Positions 37,101-48,311 of a stretch of DNA of 64,000 bases are shown here, one piece after another. A model generated the notes under the pieces. It saw nothing but the letters and a program-made list of their open reading frames with translations. It was not told the origin of the DNA and did no database searches. Origin of the DNA: Limonium bicolor. Taxonomy: Eukaryota > Streptophyta > Magnoliopsida > Caryophyllales > Plumbaginaceae. Position 1 is the first letter of the stretch, and the number at the start of each line of letters is the position of its first letter. Where the stretch lies: the NCBI GenBank assembly GCA_023374045.1, contig CM041776.1:41918171-41982170 (forward strand). Reading direction: 5' to 3'. A program made the position numbers and the translations under genes.

Positions 37101-38622
37101 GCTCCTTAGGTATTTTATTAAGCAAATCAAGCTCATTTTCCTAAGGCATTTAAACCACATTAGGTTAACACATTTACCTCTTTTCTTTCAAGACTTCCCA
37201 CTTGTTTTTCTTTGTTCTTCCTTGATAGAAAATCGGCAAGGGCTTTTATCACTTGTGAATCTTCTAATCAATACACCTATAAGGGTAATGAGCATTAAGT
37301 TTAATACTCCAACTCATAGTTAACCCTAGGTTTACATAAGTGTCTTAAACACTAAAATTGATGTTTACCTTTGGAATTTGAAAGAGAACTTGAACAAGTG
37401 GCAAGATAGGACTCCTCCTAGCCCTTTGAAGTTTGGATTAAGCTAAGAAGATAGCAAGGTAATGCCCATTGTAAGGTGAATTTTTGGTTATACAAGAAAA
37501 TGAAAGGAACTTAGAGTTTCTTTGGTTTTCCTTACCTTGAAGCAAAGGAGAATGACAAGGCATGAAAATATGAGCTCAAGCTCCTTCAATGGTGAATCTC
37601 CATGGCACCGAAATGAAGCTTTTGATGATTTGAAAGATAGAAGTGAAGAGCTTGGTCTAACTAAGACAAATATGGTCTCAGAATTTGATTTGGCATTATG
37701 AACATTTGGTGAGCAATTGAAGTTAGAAGAGAGGGGCTGTATCAAGCTCGGTTCTGGTTGGGAGAATAGAGGAACACTGGGAAGGCAAGGAAATGAAGAG
37801 GAGAGGTGAGAGGTCTCACTTTTGCAAGATATTTAAGCTTAAAAGCAAATAGTAACTTTACTTTATTTCTTTTTCTTTTCTTTAGTTGGATGACTAGGTT
37901 GGTGACTCCCCCCTTAAAAACCGTGACCCCTTCAATATAAACTATATATGGCCTTTGTTGACCAATTAAACAACTTATGTTGACTTATAACTTAAACTAG
38001 CACTATTCACTATTCACAAACAAGGCACATATTTGTGAAATTTTTGATTTCCCATTGATTTAGACTTCCTAATGTGATACTAAGTAGTACACATATTAAT
38101 TAAAGAGTAATGATGGTCATTTAGCCACTCAAAACTCATTTACAAGACAATTTTTCAAAAATGTGCTTTAAGACTCCTTAAAGCACATTTTGTGTTTTAA
38201 CTTGTTTTCAAGCTTGGTTTTCTTTAGTAATTGATTTAACATGTTCATTAGCATGTTTATAAGGTCTAAGAATGACCTTTAGGTATTATACAAGGTTACA
38301 CCAAGTCTAGAGCAAGTATTTGCTTAAATTGACTTTAAGTGTTTTCTTGTGTTTTGTTTGGTTTAATTGTCCACCAACGTTCCCTAAGGACTTATTTAGT
38401 CTTATTAAATCATAATTGAATATTATTAAGTCTTGGTAGGCTCTTTGGGTCCTACCCAAGTTCACTTCCAAGCTTAGAGCATGTTTTTGCTCAAACTGTG
38501 TCTTAGTGTTGTATTGTGTTTTACTATGGTTTAAATTGTTCACTGATGTTTCTAAGGCACTTTTAGCCTTTACATACCATAGTTTAATATTTAAACCACA
38601 TATCAAGGTTTGAGGTATTTCA
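34113..38622 (-). mobile_element. 5' LTR of element C
   Basis: 4,510 bp twin of 24786-29281. In sense order it carries candidate donors of the GTAAA type, the palindromic block (36105-36230), the hairpin at 34496-34508 and the acceptor-like CAG at 34468-34470. The acceptor is preceded by a good pyrimidine tract (sense TTTTCCTATTTCAG). No coding sequence. Confidence 0.88.
36105..36230 (-). repeat. Palindromic block in 5' LTR of C
   Basis: Same as 26764-26872 but with an extra GACCGACCCACC copy. One array-length difference between sister LTRs shows that the block is prone to slippage. Confidence 0.7.
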
Positions 38623-38627
38623 TACTT
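38623..38627. repeat. Target-site duplication of element C, right copy (TACTT)
   Basis: Matches 24781-24785; it marks the return to element B sequence. Confidence 0.92.
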
Positions 38628-39194
38628 CCTCTATGGCTTCCTTCCAAGTTGAGCAACACAGCAAGACTTAAACAAATGCAAGAGAAAAGAGCTCAAAGAC
38701 ACACTAAAAGTAAGTGGCGAAGGAGCTTACCCCACCCCACACTTAGAGTGAAGCAATGTCCTCATTGCTTAGGAAGAATTAACATTGTGCAAGCAATCCA
38801 ACGGGGAAACAAAATTACACATAACAGTTCATAAGGGGGCATATAAAATATTCAAGAGAGGAAAGGGTAAGAATACTCCCCAGAGTCCGCTCACGGTATG
38901 TAGCAAGGCCTACCCCACACTTGAGTTCAGCTGAGCGACAAAGTAAGCAAGTTGAGAAATATAATCTGCAAAGCCAGAAGAACTCAAGTGGATCCAGACG
39001 AAATCATTAGTAGAAAAATAGGAGCAAGGCTCTTGCAATAATAGCACCAACGAACACCCATAATCCAAAAATAAAAGGAAGAAAGGAAGATAAACAATTA
39101 AACTAAAGAAATCCAAAACAAAACTCAAACCAATGGGTTGCCTCCCACCAAGCTGCTCCGCTTTAAAGTCTCAAGCTAGACTCATTAGTCAGAT
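38628..39194 (-). other. Proximal part of the 3' untranslated region of element B
   Basis: About 570 bases after the integrase stop (at 39195). It has two AAGTGTGGGG motifs in sense (38913-38922 and 38735-38744) that resemble the polypurine tract. No conserved frame. Confidence 0.7.
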
Positions 39195-40103
39195 TCAGGG
39201 AAGAGAGGAAGAGGAGTGGGGAAGGGTCCCACAACTTCCTAGAACTAAGTTGCGCAGCTTTCGGAATTTGTGTTTTAACCGCCATGGGAGAGACTTCTTT
39301 TTAGGTGGCGCCGACTCCGAAACAGGGGAAGAAAGATCCTGCTGTACCTGGACAAAAGAAACTCCAAGCAAGTCAGTAGAAACATCAGCAGGACAAGTAT
39401 ACCTCTTCAGACGGGCCCCATTAACTTTGAAGGTTTCACCCTTCTTGTTCTGCAGTTCGTAGGCTCCAAATGAAGTAACCCCTACCACCTTAAATGGTCC
39501 TGCCCAGTGAGATTTAAGCTTTCCTGGAAAGATCTTCAATCTGGAATTGTAGAGGAGCACCCAATCTCCAACTTTGAAGTCACGTTTCTGGATCATTTGA
39601 TCGTGGAGCTTCTTGGTGCGCTCCTTGTAGATTCGAGCACTGTTGTAAGCTTGATCTCTTAGTTCTTCAAGCTCTGAAAGCTGAAATTTGCGTTTCTCAC
39701 CAGCAGCAAGTATGTCAAAGTTCAGGGCCTTAAGTGCCCAGTACGCCTTATGCTCCAACTCAACAGGTAGATGGCAAGATTTCCCATATACCAGCCTAAA
39801 AGGAGACATCCCGATGGGTGTCTTGAATGCTGTCCTGTAGGCCCAGAGAGCGTCATCTAACCGTAGAGACCAGTCCTTCCTTGAAGAGTTTACTGTCTTT
39901 TGGAGAATCCACTTCAACTCTCGATTGGATATTTCAGCTTGTCCATTTGTTTGTGGGTGATACGGTAGTGCAACCTTATGACGTACTCCGTACTTAGCCG
40001 CAAGGCATAAATGAACGGTTGCAAAAATGTGATCCCCCATCACTGATAGTTGCTCGTGGAACTCCGAAGTGAGTGAAGATGTGCTTTTTGATAACTTGAC
40101 CAC
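39195..40103 (-). pseudogene. pol: pol of element B: integrase core and C-terminal domain
   Basis: Integrase inserts the cDNA copy into chromosomes. The 302-residue frame holds the end of the catalytic core, with the family motif [19 protein letters not shown] (the Glu is the third catalytic acid) and [20 protein letters not shown]. It continues with [20 protein letters not shown], then a C-terminal GPF-type domain ([17 protein letters not shown]) and a basic tail. The second catalytic Asp region near 40045 is frameshifted, so the first 30 residues are out of phase. The end agrees with the homologous piece of A (63242-63793). Confidence 0.88.
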
Positions 40104-40384
40104 GGTCTTTGAATCAGCATTCTGGCATGGTATGGCCTCGACCCATTTGGATATACATAGTCAACTGCACGAGTATATGACGGTACCCTGTGAAGAAGGA
40201 AAATGGCCCATTAAATCGATACCCCAGCAGTCGAATAGCTCAACCTCTAGGATCCATTGTTGTGGCATCTCATGTCTTCGTGAGGTATTGCCCATTCGCT
40301 GACTATCATCACATTGTGCTACGAAGGTTCGACAATCCTTATGAATGGTAGGCCAATAAAAACCGGATTCTAGAACCTTGGCAG
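40104..40384 (-). pseudogene. pol: pol of element B: integrase zinc finger and start of core, frameshifted
   Basis: No long frame survives, but reading the minus strand in alternating frames recovers the H2C2 zinc-binding part after CHSRE (at about 40400) and the first core segment GIDLMGHFP near 40200, as in element A (62600-62850). Several one-base indels are present. It connects the upstream pol frame to the integrase core. Confidence 0.7.
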
Positions 40385-40809
40385 CTATCCTTTGGGAGCC
40401 ATGATGACCTCCACCTCTCTGGAGTGACAGAATTTGATAACGCTGGAGATTTCATCATCAGGAAGGCATCTTCGTATTAGACTGTCAGCACATACTCGGA
40501 AAAGATATGGATCTTCCCATAAATAATGGCGAGTTTCGGCAAGGAATTTCTTCTTCTGGTTATAGCTGTAATCATGTGGAATTAACCCAGAAGCGAGATA
40601 ATTTCCAAAGCGGCATACCATGGTTCTTGTACCTTCCAATTCGGAATGCAGTCTCGTCAGGGAAGAACTCATTAATTGGGACTCCATCGTCCGGGATGTC
40701 AAGTCTAGAGAGGTGGTCAGCAACTCCATTTTGCTTCCCCTTCTTATCAACAATCTCTAAGTTAAACTCTTGGAGAAGCAAAATCCATCTTAGTAGTCGA
40801 GGTTTGGAG
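40385..40809 (-). pseudogene. pol: pol of element B: RNase H end and linker to integrase
   Basis: Two overlapping frames share this segment. One (40781-40572) has LLQEFNLEIVDKKGKQNGVADHLSRL, the RNase H to integrase linker typical of Athila. The other (40753-40385) continues it with YNQKKKFLAETRHYLWEDPYLFRVC and DEISSVIKFCHSRE, the start of the integrase zinc finger. The switch between them is a one-base shift near 40630. Confidence 0.82.
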
Positions 40810-41080
40810 TCATTTTTGAGGAAGAGGTATTTGAGTGCCGAATGATGTGTGGATGATCACCTTGCTCCCCAACAGATATGATCTAAATTTATCGAGAGCA
40901 AACACTACTGCAAGTAACTCCTTTTCTGTGGTGGTATAATTCTTCTGCGCATCAATTAGAGTTTTACTAGCATAAGTGATTACTCTCAAAATTTTGTCCT
41001 TCCTTTGGCATAGTGCAGCACCGACGGCATAGTCGCTTGCATCGGTATGATCTCGAACGGTGTGGACCAATCAGGAGGGA
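40810..41080 (-). pseudogene. pol: pol of element B: RNase H domain
   Basis: RNase H removes the RNA strand after reverse transcription. The 86-residue frame has the first catalytic region TDASDYAVGAALCQ, then TTTEKELLAVVFALDKFRSYLLGSKVIIHT with the second acid in EKELLAV. The frame is lost at the expected TDHS motif (about 40855), so the third acid is out of phase. The preceding RT frame ends at 41081 after a small shift. Confidence 0.85.
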
Positions 41081-41821
41081 TCACAATCGGGGCAGAGAGA
41101 GTTTGTCTTTTATGTTTTGGAAGGCCACCATACATTCATCAGTGAATTGGAATTTAATATTCTTCTGCAGTAGGTCTGATAGAGGTTTAGCTATCTTTGA
41201 GAAATCTTGAATGAACCTCCTGTAGAACCCGGCGTGACCAAGGAATGATCTGACATCCCTCACTAAAGCAGGTGGAGGTAATTTTTGTATCACTTCCACC
41301 TTGGCTTTGTCCACTTGGATTCCTTCTTTTGACACCTTGTGACCGAGCACAATCCCTTCTTGTACCATGAAATGGCACTTCTCCCAATTAAGCACTAAGT
41401 TTGTCTCCTCACAATGCCCAAGGATTTGATCTAGTTGCTCCAGGCATATCTCATAACTCTGCCCATAGACTGAGAAATCATCCATGAATACCTCAATGCT
41501 TTTCTCTATGAAGTCGTTAAATATCGCCATCATGCACCGTTGGAAAGTTGCAGGAGCATTGCAGAGGCCGAAAGGCATCCTTCTGTATGCAAATGTGCCG
41601 TATGGGCAGGTGAAGGTTGTTTTCTCTTGGTCCTTTAGAGCTATTGGAATTTGGAAGTATCCACTGTAACCATCGAGAAAGCAGTAGTACTCCTTGCCTG
41701 CTAGCCGCTCAAGCATCTGGTCAATGAATGGAAGCGGGAAGTGGTCCTTCCTTGTAGTGTTGTTAAGTCGACGGTATTCGATGCACATCCGCCATCCAGT
41801 AGTTTGTTGTTGGGGTACCAA
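41081..41821 (-). pseudogene. pol: pol of element B: reverse transcriptase
   Basis: RT copies element RNA into DNA. The 246-residue frame runs from RMCIEYRRLNNTTRKDHFPLP through FLDGYSGYFQIPIALKDQ and YRRMPFGLCNAPATFQRCM to the catalytic VFMDDFSVYG (Asp114 and Asp115), then LNWEKCHFMVQEGIVLGHKVS and SFLGHAGFYRRFIQDFSKIA (thumb). It is complete from the fingers to the thumb and is the best-preserved RT in the window. Upstream, 41822-42230 has the connection in broken frames. The homologous A region is split at exactly the MDD motif. Confidence 0.92.
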
Positions 41822-42230
41822 CTCGCCCTTCTCATTCGGAACAGCAACGATTCCTCCTTTCTTGGGTACGACTTGAACTGGAGAAACCCATGGGCTGTCA
41901 GAGATTGGGTAAATGATTCCTGCATCGAGAAGCTTCAGTACTTGTTTTGACCACTTCCTTCAGGTTGGGATTCAGTCTTCGCTGGGGTTGTCTCACTGAT
42001 TTGTAGCTATCTTCCATGTAGATTCTGTGAGTGCACAACCCTGGATTAATCCCCTTCAGTCAGCGATCGACCATCCCATGGCTCCCGTGTCTCTTGAGCA
42101 CCTCCAGTAGTCTAGTTTCTTGCAGGTTAGACAGAGATGCAGAGATAATAACTGGAAGAGTGGTATCTCTCTAAGAAAACATATTTAAGATGAGCAGGAA
42201 GTGATTTTAATTCTAAAACTGGAGGTTTTT
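41822..42230 (-). pseudogene. pol: pol of element B: degenerate protease-RT connection
   Basis: Frames change several times, but fragments such as QPQRRLNPNLKEVVK and the GINPGLC-HRIYMED stretch can be read in sense, parallel to A 21600-21830. No single open frame crosses it. Confidence 0.7.
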
Positions 42231-43571
42231 CTATAGAAGGTACAGGTTTTTGAATAGGCGGTCCAATTTTTCTACAAGATAAACAGTTGAGCTAAAATAT
42301 GCCCGTCCTTGATTTAGTTGTTGAATGATTGAGGCTACCTCTAGGTTATCTTTGTCGTCTTCAATTGACAAGTTTAAAATATGCCTTAAAACATCCAATG
42401 ATTCTAACAGGGGATTTTGTTCATTGTTACTAGCAGGGATATAGTCATCCTCTAGGTCAGGTAAATCTTCTATCAGGTCAACAAAAAATATAGCATGAGA
42501 AGAGGTGTTCTTTCGCATCATTTTATTTATATCAAAGCTAAACTCTTCTTCATGAAATTTTAAGGTAATTTTTCCCTTATCCACATCTATGATAGTCTTA
42601 GCAGTTCGTAGGAAAGGTCTACCTAGGATCAGTGGTACCTCAACATCCTCATCCATATCCAAAATGACAAAGTCAGCAGGGAAGAAAAACTTACCTACCC
42701 CGACGACCACGTTTTCAACCATTCCTCGAGGTGTTATTGAGGACCTGTCAGCCAATTGAAGATTGAATTGGATTGGAGTCAACTCACCCGCATGCAACTT
42801 CTTGAACATCGTGTATGACATGAGGTTGATGCTTGCTCCTAGGTCACAAAGACCGTATCCACAGTCGATGTCCCCAATAGAGCATGGGATTATAGGTTGG
42901 CCTGGATCGCCACATTTTGGAGGTAGCTTCTGCTGGATTGCTGCTGAACAGGTTTCAGTCAGCTGGACGATGTCTTTCTCCTTGTACTTCCTCTTATTTG
43001 AGATCAGATCCTTGATGAATTTAGCATAATTAGGCATCTGTTTGATGGCATCAATAAGAGGGATATTAATGGTGAGTTTTCGGAAGACATCTAGAAATCT
43101 TCCAAACTGCTCATCTAGCTCTCGCTCTTTGAGACGGTTTGGAAATGGTAAATCTTGAGTAAGTGTCTTTCCTTTAGTATTATTTACAGCAGTTAATTTA
43201 GAGTTGGAAGGAACAGGAGCCTGGGTCTCCTTATGATCTACCTCAGGAGGGGCAGATTGACCTGATGGTGCACCAACCGTAGTAGAATGGGGTTCGATGG
43301 CTTCATCAGGTAGGTTTTCTGCCTGTTTCTCTTTGTTCAGGTTTCTTCCGCTTCGTAGGGTGACTGCATGTAATTCTTCGACGTTCTCTTCATTTGCATC
43401 AACCACCGCATTTGAGACTGTTACTACCTTCAATTGCTCCTTGGGGTTTGGATCTGTTTGGGAAGGTAGGGAGCCGGAAGGCCTTTGCTGTAGCAGGAAT
43501 TGAGTCAACTGACTTATTGTTCCTTGCATTTGTACCATGGCCTGCTCCAATTTCTGCTGACCAGATGTCAA
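42231..43571 (-). pseudogene. pol: pol of element B: linker and aspartic protease
   Basis: 446-residue frame. Residues 1-60 are the Q-rich end of gag (QLTQFLLQQRPSGSLPSQTD), then TLRSGRNLNK at about 71, FPNRLKERELDEQFGRFLD at about 143-161, and the protease with catalytic CDLGAS (Asp243). The partner motif VPLILGRPFLRTAKTIIDV follows. The tail YLVEKLDRLFKNLYLL is a frameshifted end. Closely similar in order and spacing to A 20382-21836. The gag-pol junction near 43575 has a one-base shift. Confidence 0.9.
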
Positions 43572-43678
43572 TTCTGGTTAACCACAGACTGTTGTTCTTG
43601 AGACACCACTAGTTTGTCTACCATCTCTTGCAGTTTGGTGTTGTTCGAGTTCAGCGATGGTTACTGGAATTGAGACTG

Positions 43679-44805
43679 CTATGGTCGTGCCTCGTTGTAT
43701 TGATGCCTTGAAAATCCTGGTGGTGCTCCTTGAATTCCATGCTGAGGTTGCATCTGGTGCGAGTTTAGCGCGTTGTTTGGATTCCCATACCGGAGGTTTT
43801 GGTGCTGATTCTGCACCCAGGGTTGTCTGTTGTTGAACTGTCCGATGACGTTAGCCTCCTCTATTTGCTTCATCTCGGCTACCATTGGGCAGTCCTCATA
43901 GTCATGTGTGTCCCCGCACTGAGAGCAGCAGACTTCATTGGAACTTGTAGACACCATCTTGGCAGATTGCCTAGGGGTTGACCCCATGGTGAGCTGTTCG
44001 AGCATTTTCGCCATACTCCCCATTGTGGTTTTTAGATGCGCTTGCTCGGCGGCTATCTGCTCTATCACCGGATCTGGAGCTCGGGTAGAACTATGACCTA
44101 TTGAAAATACTCTTCCCTCACTGTTGCTCCATTGGCGTAGCTCCTCACAGTAGGACTCCATTGCTGCCATGAAATCTTGTCCGCTTTTTGCTAGTAGGTT
44201 CCCTCCTAAAGCAGCTCTTACCTCGCCTCTGTTTTCATCTTTTAGCCCTTGGAAGAATCCTTGAGCCAGTGAGGTGATGTTCTGACCGTGGTGAGGGCAC
44301 TGGCGGATTAGTTTTTTGAATCGGTCCCATGCCTCGCATATTGTCTCACTACCCAACTGTCTGAATGCCATCAGATCGGCGATCATCTGTCGTGTCCTGG
44401 AGATTGGGATGTATTTCTCATAGAACTTATCCGTCATCTGTTCCCAAGTGGTAATGATGCCTGGTGGTAGTCGATGGAACCATTTTGAAGCTTCTCCTAA
44501 TAGGCTGTGCTGGAACAGACACAGTCTGGCATATTCCTCCAGGCCTTGCGATAAGCCCAGCGAGTCCAAGTGCACTAGGAATCGGTGTACGTGGTCTAGT
44601 GCATCAGCTGGGTCGGCACCTGAAAAGGTTCCTGCAGGGTGATTACGAACAGCATTTAATTGATGGGAGGGTTTTACCTTTTGCCAGTCTGCCAATAGTT
44701 CTGCAGTTAGGTGTGGTAGAATCACTGGGCCTCTTCTGGGTGTGGCTGACGGTCTGTTCATATTCCCCATCGTGTATTGGGCGACTGGACCTCCTCCAAG
44801 CTAGT
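43679..44805 (-). pseudogene. gag: gag of element B, main part
   Basis: The 363-residue frame (from ATG at 44770) contains the capsid domain: FQHSLLGEASKWFHRLPPG, ITTWEQMTDKFYEKYIP, ETICEAWDRFKKLIRQCPHHG and the FFQGL segment. A CX2CX3HX4C zinc knuckle (core CSQCGDTHDYEDC) and an N/Q-rich tail follow. The N-terminus is on the other side of H (59514-59403); the joined frame is continuous, with one TAG at 44803-44801. A TAG at 43679 and a TAA soon after stop it before pol. Gag would form particles. Confidence 0.88.
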
Positions 44806-44810
44806 TATGG
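44806..44810. repeat. Target-site duplication of element H, left copy (TATGG)
   Basis: TATGG directly precedes the LTR start TGAAATACCCC at 44811 and recurs at 59403-59407 after the LTR end TGTTACA. Confidence 0.93.
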
Positions 44811-45194
44811 TGAAATACCCCGTAATTAAAAACAGTGATTTATTAGGCTAAGTACATTTTTAAAGGCTTAATTACACTTGAATAAATACGAGGGAACAAA
44901 TCCCGAAGAAAACGGACCTTTAAAATGGGTTAAAAGCATAAACGAACCTTAGAGCGCGTTTTTCGAGGTAACCGGGAAAACGTGACTTTAAGAAGGTCAA
45001 ATAGACCCATAACAGTTTTGGTCCACTAAATAATCATTAATAAATATTAGTGAAGCTTTAGAACCAATAAAATTAATTAAACGAGAAAATTCCGGAAAAC
45101 GGGTACCGGTTAAAGAACCGTAACAACCGGGAAGTTGTGGGGTGAGAATGCAAATAAACAAACTAAGTGTGTCCACTTTGCAAATAAAAATAAA

Positions 45195-45400
45195 AATGAG
45201 AGTGTGTGTGTGTGTAGGGGGCGGCCAGCTCTCTCCCTCCCTCTCTTTATTTCTTTCTTATGTGCTAAAAGACAAACAAAGTAAATAAAAGCAAAAAAAT
45301 TACTCTCTCTCCTCACTCCCCTCTTCCTCTCACGTAGCCCCTCCTCTCTATTCTCTCTTCTCCCTCTTCTTCTACCTTGCGACATCCATGGAGAAAGGAA
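45195..45400 (+). promoter_or_regulatory. GT run and CT-rich putative start-site/leader region of 5' LTR H
   Basis: A GTGTGTGTGTGTGT run is followed by about 170 bases of C/T-rich, G-poor sequence, as in LTR D at 6040-6260 and in the 3' LTR at 55795-55980. This is the likeliest site of transcription start and leader exon. There is no clear TATA box. Confidence 0.4.
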
Positions 45401-46720
45401 AGAATCACTCAATTCCTCCTTCTCTCCTTTGTTAACCCACTAATCTTGCTCCAAAAATTACAAAATTAGTACCATTGGAACCCCCTTGCAAAGGAGAACA
45501 TTTTCATCCTTTCAAAAATCGAAAACAACCACTTTCATTTCGGTGGGTATTCTCCATTTGAAGATTCAAGTCCACCATTAGAAGCACCTTCACCTCCTTA
45601 TCATCTTGAGGTAAAAAGAAGTTCGAAAATCCATTATTTCTAGCCCTTGTTTGCATTATAAGAAATTTCAGTTTTTGAACTCTTGGTTCCTTGTTGCTTC
45701 AGCCGATTTTGGCTTCTCCTTGGGCTAGGAATATTGTTCTCTTGCTAGTCAAGAACTTCATTCATCCGTTGAAAGGTAATACCCTTGTCTAAACCCTAAA
45801 ACATTTAAATTCTAGGGTTAGAGTAAAAATGAATGCTAAATGGTTAGTGTGTATTGGTATGGTGGTTGTAGCATTGTGTACTGTGTGAAGAAGAACAAAG
45901 GAGGGAAAGAGGAGAAGGAAAGGAAAGAAAGAAAAACTAACAAGACAAGGTAAATACCCTTGCCTTGAATTAGTTTTGTATATTGTGTTGTAACAGTTTT
46001 TGAGTATCAAAAACAATTAATGTATTTGAGTAATGAGTAGTAGTAATGTAGTAGTGTATTGGAGAAGAGAATGTAACAGTTTTGAAGTCTTTTAAATGAG
46101 TTTTAAAAGCTTGGGAAAACCTTGGGGTAGTATGTGTATGTGCAGGAATTTTATGTTGTTGTAGTAGTGTTGAATTGTGAGTATATGTATTGTATTGTAT
46201 AAACAGGTTGTGAGAATGAGAATATGTGAGCTGAAATAATGTGTGGAGAAAGCTAAAAATACAGGGGAGACTATGTCAAATTTTGTGTAGGAATGAGAGG
46301 ACTTAAGTGTTTAAGAAGAGGAAGTAACCTAGGTGATAACTAGGTGTATTTGAGGAGTGTTTAGTATTTGGAAACAGATTTGAAAAGAGTGTAGGATGAA
46401 AATAGGATGAAAGTAATGTATTTTGGATACTAGGAGTAGCATTAGTTGAGGAAGTAATGGAGGTTAGAAGTTGAGTGAAAAATCTGTAGCATAAGAAGGA
46501 AAACAAAATCTGTAGCATTAGTGAAATGGAAACTAGTATAAGTGTGAAAGAAGTGAGAAAATTGTGTAAGTGTGTAGGAATTGAGTAGTAAGTTTGGTGG
46601 ATGAACCAAGGTGATTTAGGGCTTAATAGTGCTAAATCATGTGGGGAAGTATTGGTAAAGATTGGGGAAACAATGGGTAAAGAAAACACCCAAAAACAGA
46701 TTTTAAAACTGAAGTACTGG

Positions 46721-47116
46721 GCCGGACCGGACTTGCGACCGGACTTGCAAGTTCGGTCGAGCCCAGATTTACAAAGACGGGAAACCTTCTGGAATCGACC
46801 GACCTTGCGACCGGACTTGCAAGTTCGGTCGGACCAGAAAATTCTCCGTCTGAAACCTTCTGGAATGGACCGAACTTGCGACCGGACTTGCAAGTTCGGT
46901 CGGCCAGAAAAATTCCCGTAATGCAAGCTACTGGAATGGACCGACCTTGCGACCGGACTTGCAAGGTCGGTCGGGCTAAAATTTTCAAATACGAAACTTA
47001 CTGGAATGGACCGACCTTGGGACCGGACTTGCAAGGTCGGTCGGCCCTAGAATTTTCACACGATGTAGCCTACTGGAATGGACCGGACTTGCAAGGTCGG
47101 TCGCAAGTCCGGTCGA
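46721..47116 (+). repeat. Palindromic tandem array in 5' LTR of H
   Basis: About six units of 60-70 bases (CGACCTTGCGACCGGACTTG followed by CAAGTTCGGTCGG and a spacer with CTACTGGAATGG). Each unit can form a hairpin, and units can pair with each other. Twin at 57301-57697. Confidence 0.88.
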
Positions 47117-48299
47117 GTCAAAAAAAAAATGTTTTAATTATATGATTATAGTAATCATATATACATATATATGCCTATACACATATGCATATATGTAGTA
47201 ATACACCATTAATGAAGTAGTAATGGTAAGAAAGTAAGTAAATGAGTAAGGAACAAGCTTAAGAAGTAATAAGGAAAAGAATGGTTTTATAACCAAGTAG
47301 AAGTAAATGAGTAGTAAGTAACATTGAGAAGTATCAATGAAGGAGTAAGTTAGATCAATAATAGATCATTGATCATACTACTTCATGTATGTATAGGAAT
47401 CAAATAGTTGATCCCGAAGGACCGGTAGTACGATACGACGGTGAACGGTATGATTTCTTCATGCCCTGTATCCTAACTTGTTACCCGATTTGTGGCTTAT
47501 GTGATCACCAATAATAAATGCACGAATCGGACTTATATTGCACTTAACTGTGTTTGAACTATTTCGTTCTTGTTGAATCTTCTTGACATTTAGTTTTATA
47601 TTCAAATGTATGAAGAAAAAGTGTATGTGTAAGTATGAGTACTTGTGTATTGTTGTATGTATGGGAAGTACGAATGGACTTCTACTAATTCCTAACGATC
47701 TAACTCCTAACATGAGTAATGAGTAAAATGGAATGAGTAGAAGCCCGATATAGTTTTCGGCCACGCGTGAGGATAAGGAGACACAAGAGGTTGGATCCGA
47801 ATCCTAGCTATAATCTTTTCCTTGGACCAATTCCCTTGAATGGGTAGCATCCTGGATTAGTGGGCCACCCTAAAGCCCGGTGGTGGGATGTAGTAATCCC
47901 TGCCCGGAGGTCATACCGACTTAACTTGAAGTAAAGTATGTAAGAAGTAAGTATTGTATTTGTATTGGTCTTGACTATTGTAAGTCATTGACCCGGAGTA
48001 AACAAGTATCGAACACCCGATTAACCCGGGTGTGTAATGAGGCTAACAAGACCTTGGTATGTATTGGAGAACTGTATCTCCGTAATGTGGTGAGTATGGT
48101 AAGTATGGACGGTTGACTTGAATTGTCTTCCCGGTATGTATTGTATGTATGTATGCCTTGTGAAATGAATGTATTGAATTGTATTGTTTAAAGCATGTAT
48201 GTATGTATGAATGAAACGAACCGCATGTATTCGACCAATTAGTTGGCGTACCCTCGCTAGTACGCGGGGTATGCAGTTATCATGTTCAGCGTAAGCTGA

Positions 48300-48311
48300 C
48301 CCCCTCGGGGG
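48300..48311 (+). other. Conserved hairpin near the LTR 3' part (H)
   Basis: CCCCCTCGGGGG can fold with four base pairs and a CUCG loop. D has CCCC-UUCG-GGGG at 9452-9463, C (sense) CCCC-UUGG-GGG, and G (sense) CCCC-CUCG-GGGG. F has a different stem, CTCAGCG/CGCTGAG, at the same place. It lies 10-30 bases before the acceptor-like CAG. Confidence 0.55.

Larger units (their letters stand above)
24786..38622 (-). mobile_element. Complete non-coding LTR element C (LARD-like)
   Basis: A complete 13.8 kb element on the minus strand: 5' LTR 34113-38622, primer site 34096-34107, internal region 34095-29298, polypurine tract 29297-29282 and 3' LTR 29281-24786, flanked by TACTT. Its termini, primer site and polypurine tract are those of chromovirus H, but the 4.8 kb interior has no recognisable gag or pol. 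Such LTR size and non-coding but conserved interior fit the LARD class. It must use proteins from an autonomous relative; H-like elements are the obvious candidates. Confidence 0.88.

Noticed and set aside
42763..44829. Plus-strand frames of 60-121 residues over gag and pol of B
   Set aside because: Shadows of the minus-strand coding sequence.
46303..47145. Frames of 100-240 residues on both strands over the palindromic array of H (also 57040-57697, 7718-8437 and 16298-16767)
   Set aside because: They arise from array units that happen to keep phase and are self-complementary, giving GRSIPV/LQVRS-type repeats on both strands. There is no domain, and they are not conserved between sister LTRs.
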